Assembly: GCA_047495785.1 (NCBI GenBank)
Contig: JBLDXI010000054.1
Location: forward strand, 1,736,001-1,800,000
Length of the DNA: 64,000 nucleotides
Direction: 5' to 3'
Source: Lepidodermella squamata
Taxonomy: Eukaryota; Gastrotricha
Shown here: piece by piece, positions 55,678-64,000 of the stretch
Layout: the number at the start of each line of letters is the position of its first letter
Numbering within the stretch: the stretch's first letter is position 1
Translations under genes and position numbers: made by a program
The notes under the pieces: model-generated
What the model saw: the letters and a program-made list of their open reading frames with translations, nothing else
Told to the model about the DNA's origin: nothing
Databases searched by the model: none

Positions 55678-55912
55678 TTATTCGTCCTCCAGAAAAATTT
55701 CTGCCTCATCATCACTGTAGTCACTATTAATCATGGGCTCGCCTTCATCATTTGAATCATCATTTTCATTTTGCTGAGATTCAGCATTGACGAAAAATGA
55801 GTCAACAGAGTCTATTCTTTCCACCTTCACAGCCACCCCGCTGACCCCTTGAAAACAGTTTACGGCTTCTGATGCTCCTTGACCAGCTGTACCGCTTTAC
55901 GCATAATCATGA
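55678..55912 (-). pseudogene. Acidic C-terminal protein tail, possible transposase remnant
   Basis: An uninterrupted minus-strand frame without a start codon reads VKVERIDSVDSFFVNAESQQ, then an acidic run (NENDDSNDEGEP, SDYSDDEAEIFLEDE) to a stop TAA at about 55680, with AATAAA overlapping the stop. The composition is like the acidic tails of some DDE transposases. No catalytic core is seen upstream. Identity unproven. Confidence 0.35.
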
Positions 55913-57407
55913 GACGTGTCACCCGCGCGCGGCGGCGCCGCAATTCGCGGACGTAGCTATCCAGCTGATCCTACGGGCTACTATTCGAGATGGGCTTCTA
56001 GGTCAATGTATCGTTGCTTGGGTGGGCTACAATTCGCGAATGGGCTAGTATTTGAAAATTTACGGTAATTTACGTCCTCCGTATGCATGAAAATATGATG
56101 TTATTATTAGAGAAAAGAAAAAGCCTTAACCGTGAGGGTTTGAGGGCTGACGACAGGCGATCGGCTTCAGAGGCCGACAGATGTTTTGGATAATTTTTTG
56201 CTGGATCGTTGCATTTTCTGATCGCAACGTCAAATACCTTTGTGATATGACCTTTTGTATTCTGTCAAACTTCACGACTATGAGCGTTTATAATCTTACA
56301 CCCAAGGGTTGCTGATCAGCTGGATCGATGGTGAAGTTATCAGAAGGAACCAAAAATGGAAGGCATCTCGCACGACTGATATCAACCTCGTCCTAACGCC
56401 CATTGATTTATCAGAGAGTGGTTTAGAGAATTTTCGATCTGGCGATGCTATAAGGTCAATCTCACTAATGAAGATGTCTCTCAATCGCTCGGGGCGCGGC
56501 GTTCTGTGTTTTCTGCAGTTCTGCCTCCTCCTTCCTCCTCGCTAAGAACGTGATGAACTTCCCAATAAGTTGAGGAAAGGAAAGGATATCTTTGGATCGT
56601 CTTTGCGGTGATTGAAGTTTCAAGTTTAAACGTCTCCCCGTTGATCTATAACATATCCAAGCGAGTGCCTCCCCCATGCCTCTCCCTATAGCAAATATGC
56701 GCAACGTCACGTTCTAACTTAAGTATAAAAATGACATAGAGTAAAACCAGCAACTCACCAACATTTCCACCCACACTCTCTACTTTAACTTCAACAGTCT
56801 TGAAAGGCTTATAGTGCGTCCGGTCCGGATTCCTTGAGCGACATTTTCTAAGGAAATTTTAGGGGTATCAACTATTTCTTATAGGCATTCAAACGGTATA
56901 AGATATGGGAGAATCTGAGCCGAAATTACTGCGCTGTGAATAAATAAAGTCAGCTCAATATTTATAACCAATACTGTATGAGACGGTTGTATTAAGACAG
57001 CGGTTTTCAAACTTTTCGTCTCGTATGACACAGTAGTGGTACCTAGAATGGCTCATAGGCTCATTCCCGAAATGAATGAAGTTCGGTTGGGAATTGGTAC
57101 CATCGTATGAGCTTCAAATTTATAATTCATTGCTTGTCAGCATTGGGTTTTCGGCAACCTTGCTCAAAAATAAAAAAAGCCACGTGAATTTTAATCGTGT
57201 AAGTAATCGTGCGAGCGAAGCGACGTCTGACCTTTTAAAAACGAGACAATACCTCGGGGGTTTCCTAAGAAATTCATTTCTGATTATTCGTTCGTTTCTA
57301 TTAAATTTCAATTAATCATATCATCAGGTCCAGTCTGTAACGCGCTTTATTAGCAAGGGACATGGGTCGGTTTCATAAATTAATTCGTCTCGTAATCAGG
57401 GGTCGGG
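55913..57407. other. Intergenic region
   Basis: 56705-56815 matches the block at 37470-37575 upstream of the F receptor. The rest shows no gene; overlapping frames are without features. Confidence 0.45.
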
Positions 57408-57610
57408 GAACACAGTGGCGCATTGGATCCAGCGCACCCTCATCATGATGAAGGTCATGCGTTCGATTCCAGCTGCCCACAGAGCAACATCGAAAAGGTG
57501 TTGCGGCCTCGAGCAATATTCGCTTCGCCCCAGCTCCCGAACCCGGACATGCAAAGTCTGTTTATGCGCATCTACCTGTGTTAGGCAGTATAATGCCCAC
57601 TCCTTAATTA
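57408..57610 (+). repeat. tRNA-like sequence, possible SINE head
   Basis: A box-A-like TGGCGCATTGG (57416-57426) and a box-B-like GTTCGATTCC (57461-57470) lie at tRNA spacing, with a GCGC/GCGC D-stem between. The acceptor and anticodon stems pair poorly, so this is not a functional tRNA but fits a tRNA-derived SINE or tRNA pseudogene. Tail AT-rich to about 57620. Confidence 0.45.
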
Positions 57611-58355
57611 CATAAAATTATTTTTAATCAGATGCTTTCATAGATATGTACTAGCTCTAGCTGACGGTTCTTATTCCGATTTTGAGTCTGAAAATGCTTC
57701 AGAAATGCCTTGTTTCATACCGTGGATCTATTTTTTCATTTTGTCATTTTCAAACCCATAGGACACAAATTGTCGTACGGGACACTTACAAGTTCGTATA
57801 TTACACGATTGTCGATAGGACATGGTTTGGGAAACGCTGTATTAAGATACACAGTGATGCTGAGGCAGTGCCGAGCTTCAACACAGCGTCGCGCTGCGTT
57901 TGAAAGGTACCGCAGTGTTTTTATTACTCCTTCAAAAGACTATGAAATCGAATTCAGCCCAAAATTTATATCGCCATGCTCCTCTCGATGGTATAAACAT
58001 GATTACTTTCGAGGCCATTCAAACCTTGATTATTGATTATATTCAAATGGTGTATCCTTTATATTATCGCAGCAAAATGACATCAATTTTACTACTCTCG
58101 AAGACAAAATGCGTGCAGTGGGAATCAGCTAATAAACTGCCATTATTTTATTCATCTAATGTTTTTCGCTCAGACGATCATTTCGAAAGCGGCCACTTTC
58201 TAACGCATAACACGACGACGGTAGCCTTACTTTAGATCTTTAAAGCAACCTATAGCGCTAATTTAGAGCTCGAGTACTAACATGTTCCTCTGTTTGTCTA
58301 TGCGTTACCAATTAGCGGAGAATTAACTTTCATAACATGTGTGAGGCTCCAATTG
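57611..58355. other. Intergenic region
   Basis: Open frames at 57682-58235 overlap in three frames and lack features; nothing else seen. Confidence 0.3.
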
Positions 58356-58550
58356 TACAGTACTCCCTCGAAAGGCACCCTTTTTATAAGAGCGTTTTCC
58401 TATCGAAGGCTGTATACGATAAGGAGAGGATTAGCGCCCGGATGCTGCCAATATCTCGTAATAAATGTACGGCGACTTTGATAAAAACACCCCTTTTTAA
58501 AAGAACGGGTCTGGCGCCTAACCCCGTGCTTTTATCGAGGGAGTACTGTA
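58356..58550. mobile_element. Tc1/mariner-like MITE, 195 bp
   Basis: Perfect 16 bp inverted ends, TACAGTACTCCCTCGA and TCGAGGGAGTACTGTA, starting and ending in TA. Same family as 51943-52530. It lies 165 bp upstream of the GABA-B-like gene, inside its likely promoter. Confidence 0.82.
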
Positions 58551-58714
58551 TCAGGTTAAATTAAAGTAGGTTGAACAATTCCAAGCCATCATGTTTGGTC
58601 GCTTTTCCAAGTTGAAATGCGATGTTATACTGTTCAATGATGGAGGCTGCTATATATATGTTTATGACTAATGATGTTCAATGTTCGCCTTATAGATAAC
58701 GTTTTCGATTCAAC

Positions 58715-60991
58715 ATGCATCTCGGTGCAGCTACCAAGAAAATTCTTGCTACATGCGTCGCCCTTACAATTGCGGCAACATCAGGGCTGAAAGAAAGCAC
58801 GCTGAGGATGCTGGCTCTCGTACCACGAACCGGTTACTTACCCAGAGACGGCCGCATGTGCATGGCAGCAATGAGAGTTGCAACTGATGAAGTAAATAAG
58901 AAACTCGATATATTACCAGATTACAAAATCGAACTGGTAGTGATGGATGAGGGTCCTGTAGGCCTCTTCAGCCCGACGAATCTCATCGGCTTTATTGAAT
59001 CCCCGAGAAATAAATCCACTTTTATTTCGCCGATCATACTTGGGAGTTATTATCAATGTCAAACCTTTCATAACGTGGTCCGTGAGTTCAAAATGGCGAT
59101 GGCGAGTCCGAGTTGTACAGGCTTTGGCCTTCTCAACCGCCAAAAATTTCCCAACATCTATCGAACATCGCCTCCAAGTGGTCAAACTAACCTGGTGAAA
59201 ATTCAGATTTTAAGCCATATCGGAAAATGGCGGCAAATTGGGATCGTCGTCAATGCTGTGAATTCGAACAGTTTCGCTACCGCGAAATCGTTCTACAACG
59301 ATGCAGTTAGGTCTAATGTAAGTATTGTGTATTTCACGACGGTTACGGACTTTTCGGAGGAGGAAATCGATAATTTGATGGCAAGTGGGGCGAGAATAGT
59401 TGATCTGCTAATTGTTGAGATTCCGCTTGTCGTTAGATTCCTCTGCTATGGCTATTTACGCGGATTTAGAGCACCGAGGTTCCTGATTCTTACGCTGACT
59501 ACGAATTTTATTGACCCAGATTCATTCAGTCAATTACCACAAGGATGCACGAAGGAGATTATTGCCGAGCAGTTGAAAATTACAATTTTCTATGGGAATT
59601 CATTTACACCCGTGCAAAACTTTGGAGAAACCTACTTGGGCTACGACTTGACTGGATACATGGCCCGACTAGATAATCTCACAAACGGTACTCGATCGCC
59701 GGATTACGAGCAAAGTTTCGCTTGTCACGATTCAGCGATGCAGGCTATCGCAGCCCTCCACCAGTCAGAAATTACTCTCAAGTCGAGGAACCTTTCACTG
59801 AAAAACTTTGACGAATCACCTGGCAAGGTTTTTGAGGTTATTGAGAAGCACCTTCGCGAAACAGACTTCATGGGAATTCGAGCCGGGCGCGTAAAATATT
59901 CGACCCGGGTCGAATTTGAAACAGAAGACTTCTATGCTTTACAGAGGCATGGAAACCAAATCCGCTACCTGGCAACATTCACCTTGAAGCCCGGTTCTTT
60001 TAATGAATATACTTACACGCCACTGTCAACCCCGATTTGGCAGACATTTAGTGGTAAACCCCCGAAAGATTTATCCAATATCACTCTCATTGTCGTCAAA
60101 ATACAGTTCTTTATTCAACCAATTCTCATAACTCTAACCGGACTAGTAAGTATTTGGCAAGTGGTCTGTCTTTTCCGCAAATTTCCGGTGTCAAAAGTAG
60201 CGCGAATACTGGATTCCAGCTTTTTCCTTGGTTGCTTGTTAGTGAACGCTTCGGCCATTTTCCAGATATTTGATTCTACAACTGTTGCCATCTGCATCGG
60301 CCGGGAATTATCACTCATTATTGGTTTCTCGATATTAACCGCTGTTTTGCTCCTGAAAATTTGGGAGCTCTCAAACTCCAGAAAAGAATTTCGGTCCCAA
60401 GCCAGCATTAGAGGATCTCGATATTCGAACTTCAGAATGGTCACCTGGCGACCTGGAGCTCGAACTTCTGCAATAATGTACAAAATGCCCGAGGAACGCA
60501 AAACCAGGCTCATTTTCCTGCTAATTTTCCTGAATCTTGCATTGTATGTCGTGAGATGCTCTGTCGACCAGCCATCCGTAGAGATATCCATCAGGCCGAT
60601 TTATTACGATGAAAACGCAGATGAATACGTTCAGGTGAGAATTTACTCCTGCTGGTCGGCTAATGAAGCGCCATGGCTTGGAGGTTTTGCTCTCTTGCAT
60701 TTTCTTTTGATAGCGATTATCAGCTGTGTTCATATTCAAAATGCTCACGTGATGTTAGCGAAAAAACGAGGTCTACTGACGGTTAAGAATTTGCGTGCTG
60801 ATCGACTAACGTCTTGGAATCTCCTGATGCTATTCGTCTTTGCAGTGTTGCTTGTTTTTATTTTACCGGATGATGTTTCAGTTCGAGCAGGATGCTTCAG
60901 CGCTGTACTAATCGCGATTTCATTGTCTTCAATGACCTTGTATTCGAGTTGGAAACTGCAATCAGGAAAAATTCACCCGCAATCACTTTAA
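58715..60991 (+). CDS. Single-exon GABA-B-like class C GPCR, copy H (758 aa)
   Basis: Intact third member. Starts MHLGAATKKILAT, hydrophobic leader, flytrap domain with GRMCMAAMRVATDEVN and cysteine pairs around YYQCQTF and PSCTG, linker GKPPKDLSN, seven spans from QFFIQPILITLTGLV to SSMTLYSSWKL, and a slightly longer C-terminus (SGKIHPQSL). Divergence from copy F is spread over both domains, greatest in the first extracellular third and the TM3-TM4 loop. A TATATATATG run near 58652 may act as TATA box. The acceptor-like TTATAG lies 19 bases before the ATG as in F and G. Confidence 0.86.
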   Translation: MHLGAATKKILATCVALTIAATSGLKESTLRMLALVPRTGYLPRDGRMCMAAMRVATDEVNKKLDILPDYKIELVVMDEGPVGLFSPTNLIGFIESPRNKSTFISPIILGSYYQCQTFHNVVREFKMAMASPSCTGFGLLNRQKFPNIYRTSPPSGQTNLVKIQILSHIGKWRQIGIVVNAVNSNSFATAKSFYNDAVRSNVSIVYFTTVTDFSEEEIDNLMASGARIVDLLIVEIPLVVRFLCYGYLRGFRAPRFLILTLTTNFIDPDSFSQLPQGCTKEIIAEQLKITIFYGNSFTPVQNFGETYLGYDLTGYMARLDNLTNGTRSPDYEQSFACHDSAMQAIAALHQSEITLKSRNLSLKNFDESPGKVFEVIEKHLRETDFMGIRAGRVKYSTRVEFETEDFYALQRHGNQIRYLATFTLKPGSFNEYTYTPLSTPIWQTFSGKPPKDLSNITLIVVKIQFFIQPILITLTGLVSIWQVVCLFRKFPVSKVARILDSSFFLGCLLVNASAIFQIFDSTTVAICIGRELSLIIGFSILTAVLLLKIWELSNSRKEFRSQASIRGSRYSNFRMVTWRPGARTSAIMYKMPEERKTRLIFLLIFLNLALYVVRCSVDQPSVEISIRPIYYDENADEYVQVRIYSCWSANEAPWLGGFALLHFLLIAIISCVHIQNAHVMLAKKRGLLTVKNLRADRLTSWNLLMLFVFAVLLVFILPDDVSVRAGCFSAVLIAISLSSMTLYSSWKLQSGKIHPQSL

Positions 60992-62035
60992 ATAGGCAGC
61001 TGAAGCCGCTTGACCTGTGGCCACAGAGCTAGTTTTAAGGTAGAGGTCCTACTCCTGGCGGAGCGTGCAATTCCGGGCCCCCCTTAGTTCCGTGCAGGGT
61101 AAAAATTCAAAAAACGCCTATTTTGCGCGTTTTCTTCACGCAAGTATAATAAAAATGATAATTTATTTATAAATAAACGTTTTATTTATTTTATCACGAA
61201 AAATGGAAGCCATTACTGTATTATCACGTGATGTAGAAAAATGCGGTTCCCGCGGACTGCGGTTCTTAGCAGAAAATCGCTGAGTGCTGAGTGTTAACTG
61301 AAGCAAGGTTGTAGCTGCAGTTAACACTTGTGACTTGTGACCAGTAAAACGAGTATTTTGATATGTCTTAGCATCGCGGGGCATTTCTGAAGTCCTCATT
61401 TCACACAAAACTCATGTTTTTATGGTAATTGAGTTTTGGAATGAGTTTACCTGCTGAAGTCGAAGACATCTTTCCTCCGAGCATCGGCTATAATGCTAAA
61501 TCGGTTACCTTTGAAAAAGGAGTCAGATTGGAAGTTGAGATGTCGACTACCTCGCTACGATGTCTACAAACTCGTGACATATGTTGAAAAATCATCAAAA
61601 ATCATCATCAAAAATTGGAAAATCATCAGCGTGGTCTTGCTGTGGCCCCTCCTGTTGTTAATGTTGCCACTTGTAATTCTCCCCCCGTCCTGCCATATTG
61701 TCTGTGTTTCAACCTCCTGCCTCGGATAACTACCCTGTCCCTGATTAACCCCTTGTTTCCCCATTTACTGTCTTTCTTACGCACCGTCGTTGACGAGCGT
61801 AGCTTCATATTGTACACTCGAGCCTGGTCAGATTTTTCTCCTATTGGTACTTATTTTTGTTAGAATGGTTGGACTTTGTATTGTACCAGGACACAAATAA
61901 AGATTTTTATTTATTTTATTCATTGAATTGCCAATTCAAGGAAAATCCTCACCAAAACTTGGACTCTAAAGGTGTTAAGGTATCTTTGCCGAGCTCGAGT
62001 ATTCGAATGACATCGAAGAAGATGATACAATTAAT
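60992..62035. other. Intergenic region / left part of transposon
   Basis: Probably includes the 5' part of the MULE-type element; no terminal inverted repeat identified. AT-rich with ordinary small frames. Confidence 0.3.
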
Positions 62036-64000
62036 AGGTTGAGACGACGGTGAAACGGGTATGCTGCAGAGCCGATCACAAAACCGGTGAACACAAATCG
62101 AGGGCAGCCAATGCTGAGCCGGGTGCCAAAGCTGTAAAGAAGAACATTGACTCTGACGTCGAAGTCCATCTTCGAAAAATTACTGGCTGTAAAACCTATT
62201 TCAACGTAACTGTTCTACCATCCATAGAAGGATTGGAGAGGCGAGCTAAGAATGAGCGGCTGCGAAGAGACGACTTATACGAAAGTCACCCAGTGTTCGT
62301 GGATGTAAGCTGACTGAACTTGAATTGTAATAATGTTTGTAGTATTTCAATTCACTGATGTAGATAAATTGGTCTCACAACCACTTCGTTTTTGGGCGAA
62401 CAGCGCTGAGATATAAAGATTTGCGAGAAGAAACGAAGAGTCGAATGCGAGCCCTTCTTACTAGCTCAGCGTCTGTGACTCAGGCGGCAATGAAATTCCA
62501 GAACGAGCTAGAACAGCGTTTCCCTGACGTTCACCCCACCATCCTGGCTGCTGATCGTTCTCTTTGTCCGACCACTCGAGAATGGTTACCTCAAAGATCT
62601 TGAAACGATTAGCCTCTATGGCGAGCGTACAGAAGATGCGATGCTGGATCGATTACAGAAATTTGCTAAGGAGCATGCAGATGTTTGCAAATTCCAGGTT
62701 ATTTGGATACATCATGGTTTCTGTGATTTATTACCAGTTTTTGTATTCTCAGGTGTGGCACGAGGATGGGCGGCGTCAGTGGGGTCTGGTCATCAGGACT
62801 CCGTTAATGGAAAGGGTCTTCTCGATGGTGGCTCAGGCAAAGAAGCTGCTATTCTGCGATTCAACAGCTAGTGTGGACCTCACGAACTGCAATTTGACGT
62901 TGCTCATATCAGCCTCGTCAGCAGGCGCCCTACCTTGTGTTGTGGCGATTCACAGCAATCAGGATACGGAGTGCTATAAGCGCGTGTTCAAACTTGCACG
63001 GATATGGTTAGGCGAAAACGTGAAATGTTTCATAACTGATATGAGCGAGGCTGAGCAACAAGGTCTCCTAGCCGCCTTTCCTGGAAGCAGCCTGTTTTAT
63101 TGTGTGTTCCACGTACTACAGGCTGTTTGGCGGTGGCTGATAAATCGGGACCATAGCATTCCTCGCGACTGCTGGTCACGCATTTATGATCGTAAGTTAA
63201 CTGATTTACCGGAATGATGTCTCTTTATAAATAGTTTAAATTTATAGTGTTCCATCGAGTTGCGTATTCTTCCAATTCGGAGGAATTTAAGCGTAACAAG
63301 GATGAGCCACTCGCCGATTCGCTTGTTGCTTGCAATTCAAAGCTGCGCGAATACCTCTTATCACATCTGAAGAATGCTGAGAAATGGGTGGTTGCTTTCC
63401 GGTCTGTGGATTGCGAGGGTCAGATGACAAATAACATCGTGGAACGGTGTGTTGGAATTATCAAAGACATCATCCTCTCTAGAGTTCTAGCCTACGATCC
63501 TGTTTGTCTGGCCGAATTCATTATTGCTGATTTTACCGATTTTTTCAAGAAAAAATTGCTGGATTAATCATCTGGACGTCGAAAGCTAAAAACAGAATGG
63601 CTTTGTCACCGTCATGCAGATATCGAGCATGCCTCTCAGTTTGAAACATACAAGTTCAAAATTACTACCGGAAATGGTGATGTGTACATGGTTGATTTGA
63701 ATTCCTGTTCATGTCCATATGGTCTGAGTGGTCGCATTTGCAAGCATCAAATGACCTTAGCGAAGGATCATGAAATCCCTTTGCCTCTGAACTATATGAT
63801 AATTGGAGAGCCTGAAGTCCTTCAGCTGTTGTCCATTATCGCAACTGGCAGTGCTCCGAAAATCTCATTCTTCGCTGATGAATGCACAACCTACAATATT
63901 GCTGTCACTTCCATTGACAGCAATAATGGTCCCATCTCCGAAGACTGCTGCCTCGACTTGGCTCCAGGTGAAGATACAACTGTTGTAGAGTACGCATCTA
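62036..64000 (+). pseudogene. Decayed MULE-type transposase with SWIM zinc finger, runs off right edge
   Basis: Exons about 62036-62304, 62364-62697, 62753-63191, 63248 onward; introns of 55-60 bp with good GT-AG sites. Motifs in order: INWSHNHFVFGRTALRYKDL (N-terminal region), LLFCDSTASVD with the first catalytic Asp, CFITDMSEAEQ with the second Asp, CVFHVLQAVWRWL (C-x-x-H), and CSCPYGLSGRICKH, a SWIM zinc finger (CxCx6CxH). The frame slips by one near 62570-62595, and TAA at 63565-63567 stands in frame between the core and the SWIM finger. The element is therefore probably inactive. MULE transposases cut and paste DNA in the nucleus. Confidence 0.8.

Noticed and set aside
57408-57480. Functional tRNA gene
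   Set aside because: Anticodon, T and acceptor stems do not pair properly despite box A and box B.
61493-62042. Additional 5' exons of the MULE transposase
   Set aside because: Candidate frames are short and no splice pair gives a convincing continuation.

Overview
This is nuclear DNA of a small-genome invertebrate animal. The genes are spliced by very short introns (44-62 bp in nearly every case, GT-AG with two GC-AG exceptions), intergenic spacers are short, and the families are metazoan: nicotinic-type Cys-loop receptors, GABA-B-like class C GPCRs, gustatory-receptor-like 7TM proteins, a Ly6 protein, and a DBH-like copper monooxygenase. No phylum marker is present. A compact ecdysozoan, possibly a tardigrade, is my best guess and is inference. 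No known genome was compared.

Layout. 0-2.2 kb: a spliced GABA-B-like receptor running off the left edge, with telomere-like GGTTAG-type repeats in an intron. 2.9-5.4 kb: an orphan two-repeat protein. 5.9-11.4 kb and 18.4-24.6 kb: two copies of one block, in the order Ly6 (-), gustatory-like receptor (-), protease-homolog/Sushi/ankyrin gene (+), Cys-loop receptor (-). In the left copy the Ly6 and protease genes are dead (stop codon, large deletion, frameshifts, a 192 bp foldback element); the right copy is intact. Between the blocks lie a Temptin-DBH copper monooxygenase (12.2-14.1), a rhodopsin-like GPCR (14.5-15.8) and two orphan multi-span paralogs (16.0-18.2). 25.1-27.3 kb: a plant-type 'pathogen-related' SnoaL-like protein and a sulfotransferase-like P-loop protein. 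27.6-36.5 kb: five Cys-loop receptors in one minus-strand array, the first with a premature stop. 38.1-42.3 and 45.6-49.6 kb: a duplicated cassette of single-exon GABA-B-like receptor plus Cys-loop receptor; the second GABA-B copy is a pseudogene. 50.4-54.1 kb: two more Cys-loop receptors among small inverted-repeat elements. 54.4-55.1 kb: a frameshifted ankyrin gene. 55-58.7 kb: mostly repeats. 58.7-61.0 kb: a third, intact GABA-B-like receptor. 62-64 kb: a decayed MULE-type transposase with a SWIM zinc finger.

Taken together, the window is a chemosensory/neuromodulator receptor nursery: eleven Cys-loop genes plus relics, four GABA-B-like genes, two gustatory-like receptors, one class A GPCR and a Ly6 protein (a family known to modulate nicotinic receptors), grown by local block duplication and littered with non-autonomous DNA elements. 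The most unusual item is the secreted, serine-dead trypsin-like domain joined to a Sushi domain and ankyrin repeats. All intron-exon structures were read by eye and checked for phase; no transcript data were available.
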